Below, in pieces: positions 29,126 to 38,341 of a stretch of 64,000 bases of DNA. This DNA comes from Rhizobium nepotum 39/7. Its GTDB lineage: Bacteria > Pseudomonadota > Alphaproteobacteria > Rhizobiales > Rhizobiaceae. Location of the stretch: assembly GCF_000949865.1 (NCBI RefSeq), contig NZ_JWJH01000012.1, positions 303,583 to 367,582 on the forward strand. Reading direction: 5' to 3'. Made by a program: the position numbers and the translations under genes. Positions within the stretch are counted from its first letter, which is position 1; each line of letters begins with the position of its first letter. Below the pieces are notes generated by a model. It saw nothing but the letters and a program-made list of their open reading frames with translations, was not told where the DNA came from and did not search any database.

Positions 29126-30948
29126 AAACAATCAGATTGACGGCTGCGCAGGCTATGGTTCGTTACCTCGCCGCGCAGATGAATGAGCACGGCGAGACCT
29201 ATATTGCCGGTGTCTGGGCCATTTTCGGCCATGGCAATGTCGCCGGCATCGGCGAGGCGCTTTATGGCATTCGCGAGGAACTGCCGACCTATCGCGGCCA
29301 GAACGAGCAATCCATGGCCCATGCGGCAATTGCCTATTCCAAGCAGCTGCGCCGCAGGCGGGCAATGGCGGTCACCTCTTCCATCGGCCCCGGTGCCGCC
29401 AACATGGTGACGGCGGCAGCGCTTGCCCATGTCAACCGCCTGCCGGTGCTGCTGATACCCGGCGATGTCTTCGCCAATCGCGGTCCCGACCCCGTTCTGC
29501 AGCAGCTGGAAGATTTCGGCGACGGCACGATGACGGTCAATGACTGCTTCCGCCCGGTGAGCCGGTATTTCGACCGCATCATGCGCCCGGAACAATTGCT
29601 GACGGCGCTTCCCCGCGCCATGCGCACCATGACGGACCCCGCCGATTGCGGCCCCGTCACGCTCGCCTTCTGCCAGGATGTGCAGGCGGAAGCCTATGAT
29701 TATCCCGTCAGCTTCTTCGAAAAACGCATCTGGCGGCAACGCCGCCCCGAACCGGATGTGGCAGAATTCGAAGAGGCCGTGGCCGCGCTGAAGGCGGCGA
29801 AGAACCCTGTTATCGTTGCCGGCGGCGGCGTGCATTTCGCCGGCGCCACCGAAACGCTGAAAAGCTTTGCCGAAAAACATTCCATCCCCGTGGTGGAAAC
29901 GCAGGCCGGCAAATCAGCGCTTGCCTGGGATCACGACCTCAATTTCGGCCCGGTCGGCGTCACCGGTGCCGAAAGCGCCAATATCGTCAGCGAGAAGGCC
30001 GATCTGGTCTTCGGCGTCGGCACCCGCTTTCAGGACTTCACAACCGGTTCCTGGGCGCTGTTCAAGAACCCGGATCGCAAGATTCTCGCCCTCAATGTGC
30101 AGCACTATGACAGCACCAAGCATGATGCGATCAGCCTGACGGCGGATGCGAAGATCGGGCTTGAAAAACTCTCGGCCGCGCTTGGAAGCCACCGTTTCAC
30201 GGCACCGGATGCCAAGCTCAAGACAGCATGGTTCGAGAAGGCCGATGCCGATACGGCGGCACCGGGTGAGGACAATGCCAACAGCCTGCCAACCGACATG
30301 CAGGTGATCGGCGCCGTACAACGCCAGTCCCGCGACAATACCGTCGTCATGTGCGCCGCAGGCACCATGCCGGGCGAGCTGCATCAGCTGTGGAAATCAA
30401 AGCTGCCGCTTTCCTATCACATGGAATATGGCTTCTCCTGCATGGGATATGAAGTGGCCGGCGGCCTCGGCATCAAAATGGCGGAACCGGACCGCGACGT
30501 GATCGTCATGGTCGGCGACGGCTCCTACATGATGATGAATTCCGAGCTGGCGACATCGGTCGCCATGGGCGTCAAGATCACGCTCGTCATCACCGACAAT
30601 CGCGGTTACGGCTGCATCAACCGGCTGCAGATGGAAACCGGCGGCGCGGAGTTCAACAATCTCTACGCTCACACCAACGTCAATCCCATCGCCATCGACT
30701 TCGTCGCCCATGCCGGCTCGATGGGCGCGGATGCGCACAAGGTGTCCACCATCGCCGAGCTGGAAGCGGCGCTCGCGAGCGCCCGCGCGGCCACCCGAAC
30801 GACCGTGATCGTCATCGATACCGACCCCTATCCGACACCGCAGGCCGGTGGCCACTGGTGGGATGTCGCGGTGCCTGAAACCTCGCAGCGTGCCGAAGTA
30901 ACCGATGCGCGCGCCCGTTATGAAAACGCCCTGAAGGAAAGACAGTAA
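29122..30948 (+). CDS. iolD: 3D-trihydroxycyclohexane-1,2-dione hydrolase IolD
   Basis: A 608-residue thiamine-diphosphate enzyme that opens the inositol-derived ring. Three-domain layout: N-terminal PYR domain ([36 protein letters not shown] with the activating Glu), a central domain ([17 protein letters not shown]), and the C-terminal PP domain with the ThDP motif [33 protein letters not shown] (about 470-502). GTG start inside the iolC stop region, with GGGAGAGG upstream. One base separates it from iolE. Confidence 0.94.
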   Translation: MKTIRLTAAQAMVRYLAAQMNEHGETYIAGVWAIFGHGNVAGIGEALYGIREELPTYRGQNEQSMAHAAIAYSKQLRRRRAMAVTSSIGPGAANMVTAAALAHVNRLPVLLIPGDVFANRGPDPVLQQLEDFGDGTMTVNDCFRPVSRYFDRIMRPEQLLTALPRAMRTMTDPADCGPVTLAFCQDVQAEAYDYPVSFFEKRIWRQRRPEPDVAEFEEAVAALKAAKNPVIVAGGGVHFAGATETLKSFAEKHSIPVVETQAGKSALAWDHDLNFGPVGVTGAESANIVSEKADLVFGVGTRFQDFTTGSWALFKNPDRKILALNVQHYDSTKHDAISLTADAKIGLEKLSAALGSHRFTAPDAKLKTAWFEKADADTAAPGEDNANSLPTDMQVIGAVQRQSRDNTVVMCAAGTMPGELHQLWKSKLPLSYHMEYGFSCMGYEVAGGLGIKMAEPDRDVIVMVGDGSYMMMNSELATSVAMGVKITLVITDNRGYGCINRLQMETGGAEFNNLYAHTNVNPIAIDFVAHAGSMGADAHKVSTIAELEAALASARAATRTTVIVIDTDPYPTPQAGGHWWDVAVPETSQRAEVTDARARYENALKERQ

Positions 30949-30949
30949 G

Positions 30950-31858
30950 ATGATCCGCTACGGAACCAATCCGATCGCCTGGTCCAACGATGACGACCGA
31001 ACGCTTGGCGCCCATATCAGCCTCGAACAATGCCTCGACGAAACCGCCAAGATCGGCTTCGACGGCATCGAGAAGGGCCACAAGTTTCCGACGGAGCCGG
31101 AAGGCCTGAAGGGCGTACTTTCGCCGCGCGGCCTGTCCTTCGTCTCCGGCTGGCATTCGCTGAACCTTCTCACCGACAGCATCGAATCCGAAAAGAAGGC
31201 AATGCAGCCGGCGCTTGATCTGCTGAAAGCCATGGGCTCGAAGGTCATCATCGTCTGCGAGACCTCCAACGCAATTCACGGCGCTGACGACACGGCGCTG
31301 GTCGACCGTCCGCATCTCAAGGCCGAGGACTGGGCCAAGTTCGGCGCGGGTGTCGAGGCGCTGGCGGCTTACGCTGCGGAACAGGGCATCACGCTTGTCT
31401 ACCATCACCACATGGGAACCGTGGTCGAAAGCGAAGACGAGATTGACCTTCTGATGCAGCATACCGGGCCGAAGACCCATCTGCTGCTCGATACCGGCCA
31501 TTGCCTGTTCGGCGGCGGCGATCCCGTGCGCGTTGCGCAGAAATACATGCACCGTGTCGGCCATATCCACGCCAAGAACGTGCGGCCGGTGATTGCCGAT
31601 CAGGTTCGCAGCGAGCGGCTTTCCTTCCTAGAAGGCGTTCGCCGCGGCGTGTTCACCGTGCCGGGTGACAGCGAGGGCGGCGTGAACTTCCCGCCGGTGC
31701 TGAAAATTGCCGCCGAGCATAATTACAGCGGCTGGCTGGTCATCGAGGCCGAACAGGACCCGGATGTGCGCAATCCCTTCGAATATCAGAGCCTTGGGCT
31801 GAAATCGCTGAAGGCTTTTGCGCGCGAGGCGGGGCTGGATAAGGCTCAGGCGGCCTGA
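30950..31858 (+). CDS. iolE: Inosose dehydratase IolE
   Basis: A 302-residue xylose-isomerase-like TIM-barrel protein that dehydrates 2-keto-myo-inositol, the step before IolD. Metal-site candidates are spaced as in the family: [43 protein letters not shown] and VGHIHAKNV, ending [17 protein letters not shown] before the ATG is a weak ribosome site, so expression may depend on coupling to iolD, whose stop is one base upstream. A family A palindromic repeat follows. Confidence 0.93.
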   Translation: MIRYGTNPIAWSNDDDRTLGAHISLEQCLDETAKIGFDGIEKGHKFPTEPEGLKGVLSPRGLSFVSGWHSLNLLTDSIESEKKAMQPALDLLKAMGSKVIIVCETSNAIHGADDTALVDRPHLKAEDWAKFGAGVEALAAYAAEQGITLVYHHHMGTVVESEDEIDLLMQHTGPKTHLLLDTGHCLFGGGDPVRVAQKYMHRVGHIHAKNVRPVIADQVRSERLSFLEGVRRGVFTVPGDSEGGVNFPPVLKIAAEHNYSGWLVIEAEQDPDVRNPFEYQSLGLKSLKAFAREAGLDKAQAA

Positions 31859-31893
31859 ACTTAGCCACGGAAGGCGGGCGACCTACCCCGCCT

Positions 31894-32005
31894 GTCATAC
31901 CCGGCCTTGAGCCGGTATCCAGCCAGCCCAAGTCCTTGGGCTGAAAAGAGTCTTCCTGCCGCGCGGACGCGCGTCGGCTGGATTCCGGCTCAAGGCCGGA
32001 ATGAC
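31894..32005. repeat. Rhizobial palindromic repeat, family A, copy 2 (inside iol operon)
   Basis: Outer arms GTCATACCCGGCCTTGAGCC and GGCTCAAGGCCGGAATGAC, inner CCAGCC/GGCTGG pair, and hairpins CCCAAGTCCTTGGG and CGCGCGGACGCGCG. It lies in the 193-base gap between iolE and iolB. Confidence 0.85.
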
Positions 32006-32051
32006 GAGATGGCATGAATTAGCGAACTACTCACGAAAAAGGAACACCACC

Positions 32052-32864
32052 ATGACCTCACTTCTGCGCAAGCCGGTCGCGACCAGCGGCAAGGTGCACG
32101 ATATCACGCCCCAAAGCGCGGATTGGGGTTATGTCGGTTTCGGCCTTTATCGCCTGAAGCCCGGCGAAACCGCCGCGGAGAAAACCGGCGATACCGAAGT
32201 CATTCTGGTGCTCGTCGAAGGCAAGGCGAAGATTTCCGCCGGGGGCAAGGAGTTCGGCGAACTTGGCGACCGCATGAACGTGTTCGAGCGCAAGCCGCCG
32301 CATTGCGTCTACATCCCCGCCGGCTCCGAATGGTCGTTGACGGCGACGACGGATTGCACCGTCGGTGTCTGCACCGCACCGGCCGAGAAGGGAACCCGCG
32401 AGGCGCAGCAGATCGGGCCGAACGGCGTACAGCTCACCGAACGCGGCAAGGGCGCCAATACGCGCTACATCTTCCCCATCGCCATGGAAGAGCGCGATGT
32501 GGCCGACAGCCTGCTGGTGACGGAAGTGTTCACCCCCTCCGGCAACTGGTCGTCCTATCCGCCGCACCGGCATGACGAGGATAATTACCCTGATATGACC
32601 TATCTGGAAGAGACCTATTATCACCGGCTCAACCCGGCGCAGGGTTTCGGTTTCCAGCGCGTCTTCACAGAAGACGGCTCGCTTGACGAGACCATGGCTG
32701 TGGCGGACGGTGATGTCGTGCTGGTTCCCAAGGGCCACCACCCCTGCGGCGCGCCCTATGGCTACGAGATGTATTATCTGAACGTGATGGCCGGGCCGAT
32801 GCGCAAATGGCGGTTCAAGAACCATCCCGATCATGACTGGATTTTCAAGCGCGACAATCCGTGA
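32052..32864 (+). CDS. iolB: 5-deoxy-glucuronate isomerase IolB
   Basis: A 270-residue bicupin of the KduI/IolB family that isomerises 5-deoxy-glucuronate to 2-deoxy-5-keto-gluconate, the IolC substrate. The metal-binding cupin motif of the second half is seen as YPPHRHDEDNYPDMTYLEETYYHR (His-x-His, Glu) with GHHPCGAPYGYEMYYLNVMAG as the closing His segment. AAAAAGGAAC precedes the ATG. Separated from iolE by one palindromic repeat and from the next dehydrogenase by another. Confidence 0.93.
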   Translation: MTSLLRKPVATSGKVHDITPQSADWGYVGFGLYRLKPGETAAEKTGDTEVILVLVEGKAKISAGGKEFGELGDRMNVFERKPPHCVYIPAGSEWSLTATTDCTVGVCTAPAEKGTREAQQIGPNGVQLTERGKGANTRYIFPIAMEERDVADSLLVTEVFTPSGNWSSYPPHRHDEDNYPDMTYLEETYYHRLNPAQGFGFQRVFTEDGSLDETMAVADGDVVLVPKGHHPCGAPYGYEMYYLNVMAGPMRKWRFKNHPDHDWIFKRDNP

Positions 32865-32889
32865 TGCACGCCAGCGTACACAGCACCCT

Positions 32890-33006
32890 CCTCATCCCTG
32901 TGCTTGTCACAGGGATCCAGCCAGCCCAAGTCTTTGGGCTGAAAAGACACATCTCGCCGCGCGGACGCGCGTCGGCTGGATTCCTGTGACAAGCACAGGA
33001 ATGAGG
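32890..33006. repeat. Rhizobial palindromic repeat, family A, copy 3 (inside iol operon)
   Basis: Outer arms CCTCATCCCTGTGCTTGTCA and TGACAAGCACAGGAATGAGG, with an internal CCCTGTG/CACAGGG hairpin in the left arm. The shared core CCAGCCAGCCCAAGTC and the CGCGCGGACGCGCG segment are present. Lies between iolB and the Gfo/Idh/MocA gene. Confidence 0.85.
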
Positions 33007-33060
33007 GAAGAAATACACAAGACATTGCTTTCATTCTAATAATTTCGGGAGGAGAAGACC

Positions 33061-34188
33061 ATGGCCGCTCTTGGCGTAGGCCTTATTGGCACGGGTTACA
33101 TGGGCAAGTGCCACGCTTTGGCGTGGAACAATGTCACCAGCGTCTTCGGCGATGTGGAGCGTCCACGGCTGGTCACGCTGGCGGAGGTCAATCCTGAACT
33201 CGCGGCCAAAAAAGCCGCCGAGTTCGGGTTTTCCCGCTCGACCGGCAACTGGCGCGATCTGCTTGCCGACCCTGAAATCGACGTGATCTCGGTTACCACA
33301 CCGAACGCCTTTCACCCGGAAATGGCGATTGCCGCGCTCGATGCCGGCAAACATGTCTGGTGCGAAAAGCCGATGGCGCCCGCTTTCTCCGATGCGGTGA
33401 AGATGCGCAATGCGGCCCGCCGGTCGGGAAAGGCAGCGGCGATGGGCTACAACTACATCCAGAACCCTGTCATCCGCCACATGCGCCGCCTGATAGATGA
33501 AGGCGCGATCGGCAAGGTCTACCATGTCCGGGCTGAAATGGATGAGGACTTCATGGCGGATGCCACCCAGCCCTTTTACTGGAAGTCCGAAGCCTCCTCC
33601 GGTTACGGCGCGCTGGATGATTTCGCCGTTCACCCGCTGTCACTGCTGTTTTCCCTGTTCGGCCATGCCGAAAGCGCGATCACCGATATGGTCAAACCCT
33701 ACGAGACGCGGCCGCTAAACGGTGGCGGCGAGCGAGTGGTAGAGACGCACGATCTCGCTAGCGTTCTCCTGAAACTGGAAGGCGGCATTTCTGCCGTCCT
33801 GATCGCCAACCGCTCGGCCTGGGGCCGCAAGGGCCGCATCGCTATCCAGATTTACGGCTCCACCGGCTCGATCCTTTTCGATCAGGAACGGATGAACGAA
33901 TTCCAGCTCTACACAACGGACGGACGCCCGGAGGAGCAGGGTTTTCGAACGATCCTCGCCGCCCCGCATCACAAACCCTATGACCGCTTCATCCCCGCCC
34001 CCGGCCACGGGCTCGGCTTCAACGATCTTAAGGTCATCGAATGCAGGGAACTGATTGCGGCGATCGAGGGTAAAAAGGCGCATATCATCGATTTCGAGGA
34101 GGGGCTGAAGATCGAGCGCAGCATTCATGCCATGGCCCGGTCGTTCGCTGAGGGACGATGGGTGGCGACGGGCGAGATTGTGGAATAG
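33061..34188 (+). CDS. Gfo/Idh/MocA-family dehydrogenase
   Basis: A 375-residue NAD(P)-dependent oxidoreductase. N-terminal Rossmann fold with GVGLIGTGYMGKCHALAW and the diagnostic CEKPMA motif (about residues 101-106); C-terminal substrate domain with DDFAVHPLSLLF, where the Asp and His match the catalytic D-x3-H. Following iolB on the same strand, it is a candidate inositol (myo or scyllo) dehydrogenase, the entry enzyme otherwise missing from this block. The family is broad and the substrate is not readable from sequence. GGGAGGAG precedes the ATG. Confidence 0.8.
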   Translation: MAALGVGLIGTGYMGKCHALAWNNVTSVFGDVERPRLVTLAEVNPELAAKKAAEFGFSRSTGNWRDLLADPEIDVISVTTPNAFHPEMAIAALDAGKHVWCEKPMAPAFSDAVKMRNAARRSGKAAAMGYNYIQNPVIRHMRRLIDEGAIGKVYHVRAEMDEDFMADATQPFYWKSEASSGYGALDDFAVHPLSLLFSLFGHAESAITDMVKPYETRPLNGGGERVVETHDLASVLLKLEGGISAVLIANRSAWGRKGRIAIQIYGSTGSILFDQERMNEFQLYTTDGRPEEQGFRTILAAPHHKPYDRFIPAPGHGLGFNDLKVIECRELIAAIEGKKAHIIDFEEGLKIERSIHAMARSFAEGRWVATGEIVE

Positions 34189-34229
34189 GAATGCTGACTG
34201 GTTGACGGCAAGGGCCGAAAACCTCTCTT

Positions 34230-34343
34230 CCGTCATGCCGGACTAGATCCGGCATCCAGCCACGGCACGTCTGCGCCGTGGAAGAGCCTTTTATGATCAA
34301 AGACTTGATCATGCTGGACCCCGGATCAAGTCCGGGGTGACGG
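34230..34343. repeat. Rhizobial palindromic repeat, family A variant, copy 5
   Basis: Outer arms CCGTCATGCCGGACTAGATC and GATCAAGTCCGGGGTGACGG, with inner hairpins CCACGGCACGTCTGCGCCGTGG and ATGATCAAAGACTTGATCAT. It lies between convergent genes (dehydrogenases ending at 34188 and 34362) and can serve as a two-way terminator. Confidence 0.75.
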
Positions 34344-34361
34344 CGTTTGGAGGCGCTAGTG

Positions 34362-35324
34362 TTACCCCTTAACAGGCGTTTCCGGCACCGGCGTCAACAC
34401 CTTGCCGTCCCCGAACCAGCCGAGGATATTGTCGGCCACCAGGTCAGCCATGGCGTTGCGCGTCGGGATAGACGCGGAGGCCACGTGCGGCAAAAGGGAA
34501 ACATTCGGCAGCGACAGGAAAGCTTCCGGCACCTTCGGCTCGGCGTAGAAAACATCGAGACCGGCAGCACCCAGAACGCCACTCTGCAACGCCTCTAAAA
34601 GTGCATCCTCGTCAACGCTGGAGCCGCGGCCAACATTGATGAAAACGCCCTGCGGACCAAGTGCTGACAGGATTTCCGCGTTGATTACCTTATGCGTTTC
34701 CGGCGTGCCCGGCACGATGCAGATCAGGATGTCGACAGCCTCAGCCATCTCCTTCAGCGAACCGTAATAGGTATAGGACAGGCCATCGCGCTTGCTGCGG
34801 GTGTGATAGCCAATCTCCACCTTGAAAGGCTCCAGCCGCTTGGCGATTTCCTGGCCAATACGGCCCATACCGAACAGGCCGACCTTGCGGCCGCGCAGCG
34901 AAAACGGCGAAAGCGCAAAGGGCCCTTCGCCAACCCATTTGCCGTCGCGAAGCCAGGTCTCGGCCTGATAGAGACGGCGCACGGTATTGATCATCAGCGC
35001 AATCGTCGTATCCGCCACTTCGTCGTTCAGCACGTCGGGCGTATTGGTCACCACGATGCCGCGCGTGGCGGCGTGTCTGGCATCCACGCCATCGTAACCG
35101 ACGCCGAAATTGGCGATGATCTCGAGCTTGGGCAGCGCATCGATCCATTTGGCGTTGACGACGCCGGAAACGGCGATGGCGTTGATGCGCTCAGCTGCAC
35201 CATCAGGCAGAACCGGCTCGGCACCGGCGGGCACTGTCACGATCTCGACCTTGCCTTCGAGGCGTTCGAGAACGCGCGGGTTGATCTTGCCGGGAACGAG
35301 AACGACGGCTTGTCTGTCAGACAT
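34362..35324 (-). CDS. D-isomer-specific 2-hydroxyacid dehydrogenase
   Basis: A 320-residue NAD(P)-dependent dehydrogenase of the D-2-hydroxyacid (glyoxylate/2-ketogluconate reductase) family. Seen: the substrate loop NFGVGYDGVD, nucleotide motif GMGRIGQEIAKRLEPF, the catalytic Arg in NVGRGSSVDEDAL, the Glu of DVFYAEPKVPE and the His of SLLPHVASAS. The ATG giving MSDRQ follows AGGAGGAATT; an ATG ten codons upstream lacks a site. Next to a LacI-type regulator gene transcribed in the same direction, which may control it. Confidence 0.85.
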   Translation of the reverse strand: MSDRQAVVLVPGKINPRVLERLEGKVEIVTVPAGAEPVLPDGAAERINAIAVSGVVNAKWIDALPKLEIIANFGVGYDGVDARHAATRGIVVTNTPDVLNDEVADTTIALMINTVRRLYQAETWLRDGKWVGEGPFALSPFSLRGRKVGLFGMGRIGQEIAKRLEPFKVEIGYHTRSKRDGLSYTYYGSLKEMAEAVDILICIVPGTPETHKVINAEILSALGPQGVFINVGRGSSVDEDALLEALQSGVLGAAGLDVFYAEPKVPEAFLSLPNVSLLPHVASASIPTRNAMADLVADNILGWFGDGKVLTPVPETPVKG

Positions 35325-35680
35325 GGGTGGAAATTCCTCCTGATAATATTCCAATATCGTCAGAGCCGGATTTCAGGCGGATACCGCTTGCGGCTTCCAC
35401 AATCCCGCTCCTCTGAGCTGATCTTTTCAAACTCCGGCGGCCGTGAAAAGGGCAATAAGGGGATGCTATGGGGGCAGACGGAACTTTCATGCCGTTTTTT
35501 TTCGACACATGCATGTCCGTCATGCCGGACTAGATCCGGCATCCAGCCAGCCCAAGTCCTTGGGTTGAATAGACTCTTCACGTCGCGCAGACGCGCGCCG
35601 GCTGGATTCCGGCCCAAGGCCGGAATGACGGAAGGTGCAACGCGCAAACCGCACCCACCATCTTCCCATCATGCTAAGCT
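35325..35680. other. Intergenic region between dehydrogenase and LacI gene
   Basis: Apart from the family A repeat at 35516-35632, these 356 bases hold only the presumed promoter of the dehydrogenase on the minus strand. No gene or further clear motif is seen. Confidence 0.5.
35516..35632. repeat. Rhizobial palindromic repeat, family A, copy 4
   Basis: Outer arms TCCGTCATGCCGG and CCGGAATGACGGA with the shared core CCAGCCAGCCCAAGTCCTTG and GCGCAGACGCGCG segment. Situated just downstream of the LacI gene (minus strand) and upstream of the dehydrogenase gene. Confidence 0.82.
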
Positions 35681-36703
35681 TCAAACCCGCGGACGCACCG
35701 GCCCCGTCGACTGGCGGATGCGCATTTCCGGCTTGATGAGATGGATACCGTCAGGTTCGTGGCTGCCCGCCAGCCTGTCCAGCAGCGCCCGCGCCGCGAG
35801 ACGCCCCACCTCGGCCTGCCCGTTGGACACGGTGGTCAGCGCCGGTGTGGCGATGGCCGCCTCCTCCAGATCGTCATAGCCCGTGACGGAAATATCGACA
35901 CCCGGCACCAGACCCGCGCGCGAAACGCCATTCATCAGGCCGATGGCGACCAGATCGTTCCAGCAGACGGCGGCCGTCGGTTTCTGCGGCAGCGACAGGA
36001 AATGCACCGCAGCCTCGAAACCGCCCTGCTTGGAGCGCGGACCGGGAATGCGCAGGTTCGGATCGACCTCGATGCCCGCCTTACGCAGCGCATTGACATA
36101 ACCCTGGTAACGGTCGCGGCCGGTCGATGTCTGGTCGGTACCACCAACCATGGCGATGGTGCGGTGACCAAGGCTGATCAGATGATTGGTAGCCAGCGAA
36201 ATTCCGTAGCTGTCGTCACCGCGATAGGTCGGCATGTCGACGCCCTCGAGAGAGCGGGCCACCAGAATGGCGGGCATGCCGTTTTCCTCGGCCAGCGTCA
36301 TGTCCTCGATTGGCGTGCCGATGGCGGGCGACATGATGATGCCATCAGAACCAAGCTGCAGCAGCGTTTCGATAAAGGTGCGCTGTTTTTCGACCGAATC
36401 GTAGTGGTTGGAAAGAATGAAGGTCTGGCGGCTGCGATCCAGCTCGGTTTCGATGGCTTTCAGAATTTCCCCGTAAAACGGGTTCATCACATCGTGGAAC
36501 ACCACACCGACGATGCCGGAGCGCGAGGTGCGCAGGCTGGCGGCCCGGCGGTTGTAGATATAACCGAGCGCCCGGGCCTGTTCCTTGATCTTGTCGCGCG
36601 TGTCGGAGGCGACCAGCGGACTGTCGCGCAATGCAAGGGAGATGGTGGCAGTTGAAAGACCCAGACTTTCGGCGATCGTCGACAATTTGATCTTTTGTAC
36701 CAC
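35681..36703 (-). CDS. LacI-family transcriptional regulator
   Basis: A 340-residue LacI-type repressor: N-terminal helix-turn-helix and hinge (IKLSTIAESLGLSTATISLALRDSPLVASDTRDKIKEQARALGYIYNRRAASL, about residues 3-56) and a periplasmic-binding-protein-like sensor (GIVGVVFHDVMNPFYGEILKAIE onward, TAAVCWNDLVAIGLMNG, DISVTGYDDLEEAAIATPALTTV). GTG start chosen because GGGGAGAA lies 5 bases before it; an ATG seven codons upstream would contain that site. Inverted repeats GTTTAA/TTAAAC upstream may be its operator. Effector unknown. Confidence 0.85.
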   Translation of the reverse strand: MVQKIKLSTIAESLGLSTATISLALRDSPLVASDTRDKIKEQARALGYIYNRRAASLRTSRSGIVGVVFHDVMNPFYGEILKAIETELDRSRQTFILSNHYDSVEKQRTFIETLLQLGSDGIIMSPAIGTPIEDMTLAEENGMPAILVARSLEGVDMPTYRGDDSYGISLATNHLISLGHRTIAMVGGTDQTSTGRDRYQGYVNALRKAGIEVDPNLRIPGPRSKQGGFEAAVHFLSLPQKPTAAVCWNDLVAIGLMNGVSRAGLVPGVDISVTGYDDLEEAAIATPALTTVSNGQAEVGRLAARALLDRLAGSHEPDGIHLIKPEMRIRQSTGPVRPRV

Positions 36704-36743
36704 GGCATTTCTCCCCAAACCCATGTCAGCGACGGATGTCTCT

Positions 36744-36771
36744 GTTTAAATCGCAATTAAACAATTTAAAC
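36744..36771. promoter_or_regulatory. Possible LacI-type autoregulatory operator
   Basis: GTTTAA and TTAAAC form a 6-base inverted repeat with a 7-base spacer (36744-36762), and a further TTTAAAC follows at 36765-36771. It lies 41 bases upstream of the LacI gene start in AT-rich DNA. Confidence 0.35.
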
Positions 36772-36836
36772 AAAATCCGCAACTGGTTTAAGGAAACCCA
36801 ACAAAAAGACGGTGTATTTTTAAAAATTTCAACAAA

Positions 36837-37346
36837 TTATTGAAGATTGGTATCGATTGCCTTGAGAAGTTTAACCACGGTTCTGATATCCTTGGCCGAA
36901 AGCCCCTCGATCGCCCGTGCACCGCAACTGGCGATGGAGACGTTGATATGTTCGACGCTTTTCAGTCCCGTCGCCGTCAACTTCACCAGCGTCACACGGC
37001 CATCGTCGTCGTCGCCGCTGCGTTCCACGAAACCCTGGGCTTCCATGCGGCCGATGGTGCGTGTCATGGTGGGCGCCTTGACGCCGAGTTTCTGGGCGAT
37101 CTGCCCCGGCGTGAGGCTGCCTTCCTGCGCCAGCGCCAGGATAACGCCGTCCTGCCCGGCATAAAGGCCGCTTTCGGCAAGGCTGTGGCTCAGCGCCGTG
37201 CGCATGGAACGGGCGGCCTGGGTGATGGATTGCGCCAGTTCCTCAGGGTTGAAACTCTCGTCCCTTTTTTTGGCGTCCTTTAATTTTTTGCCGCCCTTTT
37301 CCTTCTTGGCGCTTTTGTCCTTATGCCCAGTTTTGTCCTTGCTCAT
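36837..37346 (-). CDS. MarR-family regulator with a lysine-rich N-terminal tail
   Basis: A 169-residue protein. The MarR winged helix spans about residues 45-160 (LAESGLYAGQDGVILALAQEGSLTPGQIAQKLGVKAPTMTRTIGRMEAQGFVERSGDDDDGRVTLVKLT). The first 35 residues are almost all charged: 14 Lys among them, starting SKDKTGHKDKSAKKEKGGKK. The ATG follows an AAAGG site; a longer frame exists but is not needed. Divergent from the creatininase-family gene with a 79-base gap, so that gene is the obvious target (inference). Confidence 0.85.
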   Translation of the reverse strand: MSKDKTGHKDKSAKKEKGGKKLKDAKKRDESFNPEELAQSITQAARSMRTALSHSLAESGLYAGQDGVILALAQEGSLTPGQIAQKLGVKAPTMTRTIGRMEAQGFVERSGDDDDGRVTLVKLTATGLKSVEHINVSIASCGARAIEGLSAKDIRTVVKLLKAIDTNLQ

Positions 37347-37425
37347 ATGCGAGTGCCTTTTACCCTGTGGCGGAACCGATATATGTTGCTGGAAACCCTT
37401 ACCGAATGTAGGCGCGGACTGCCAG

Positions 37426-38226
37426 ATGCCAAACTCATACACGCATTATCACGACGAAAACGTAACAGACCCTCATCTTCGCGCAACAGGTGCAATTTCC
37501 GTGCTGCCGCTCGGAGCCCATGAACAGCACGGCCCTCACCTGCCTTTCGAGACCGATACGCTGATTGCGCAGGGCATTATCGCCCGTCTCGCTGCTGTTT
37601 TGCCAGCTAATCTGCCGGTCTCCTTCCTGCCGGTGGAACCCGTTGGATATTCCATCGAGCATATGAATGTGCCGGGCACGAAGTCGTTGCGTTACGATGA
37701 AGCCATTGAGCGCTGGCTCGGCATCGCTGAGGCCGAATATGAAAAAGGCGTGCGCAAATTCGTGATGCTGAACGCCCATGGCGGCAATTCGCCGCTGATG
37801 ACCATCGTCGCCACCGAGGCCCGCGCCCGCTTCGGCATGCTGGCGGTGGCCACCAGCTGGACCCGTTTCGGGGTGCCGGCCGATATCGTGAAGCCTGAGG
37901 ACAAGGCAATCGACATCCATGGCGGCGATGTCGAAACATCTGTCATGCTCGCGCTTTGCCCGGAACGGGTGGCGATGGAAAAGGCGGCCGACTTCCCCTC
38001 TCGGCAAAGCGATTTCGCCAGCCGTTTCAGGCATCTGCGTGCTTACGGACCGCACGCCTTCGGCTGGCTGATGAGCGATCTGAACCCGGATGGCGTTGCC
38101 GGAAACGCCGCTGCGGCCTCAGCCGAAAAGGGCGAAAGGATCATTTCCCACGCCATTACCGGCCTTGTCGAACTACTTGAAGACGTCTACGCTTTTGACA
38201 TAACGTTATTTCATAACAAAATTTGA
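37426..38226 (+). CDS. Creatininase-family amidohydrolase
   Basis: A 266-residue metal-dependent hydrolase of the creatinine amidohydrolase family. Metal ligands in their usual spacing: LPLGAHEQHGPHLPFETD (Glu and His), VMLNAHGGNSP (His), and DIHGGDVETSVML (Glu). Members include creatininase, FAPy deformylase-type and mycofactocin-related hydrolases, so the substrate is uncertain. It is divergent from marR. A Zur-box-like palindrome for the next gene lies within its final codons. Confidence 0.82.
   Translation: MPNSYTHYHDENVTDPHLRATGAISVLPLGAHEQHGPHLPFETDTLIAQGIIARLAAVLPANLPVSFLPVEPVGYSIEHMNVPGTKSLRYDEAIERWLGIAEAEYEKGVRKFVMLNAHGGNSPLMTIVATEARARFGMLAVATSWTRFGVPADIVKPEDKAIDIHGGDVETSVMLALCPERVAMEKAADFPSRQSDFASRFRHLRAYGPHAFGWLMSDLNPDGVAGNAAAASAEKGERIISHAITGLVELLEDVYAFDITLFHNKI
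38205..38217. promoter_or_regulatory. Zur-box-like palindrome before the COG0523 GTPase
   Basis: GTTAT-TTC-ATAAC is a perfect palindrome within AACGTTATTTCATAACAAA, resembling alphaproteobacterial Zur sites (GTTATA-rich inverted repeats). It lies 125 bases before the GTPase start, inside the end of the creatininase-family coding region. Confidence 0.45.
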
Positions 38227-38341
38227 AAAACTGCGCCGAAACCGGCCAGAATCCCTTTGAACTGCCCGGACGTCGCGCCTATATGGACGTCAACACTTCT
38301 TTCTTGAGGCCAGAACGGGCCTTTCTCCACACGAGGTTTCC

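Noticed and set aside
27473..29131. 552-codon minus-strand frame
   Set aside because: Antisense of iolC, whose kinase and DUF2090 motifs are clear. The frame has the biased composition of a shadow.
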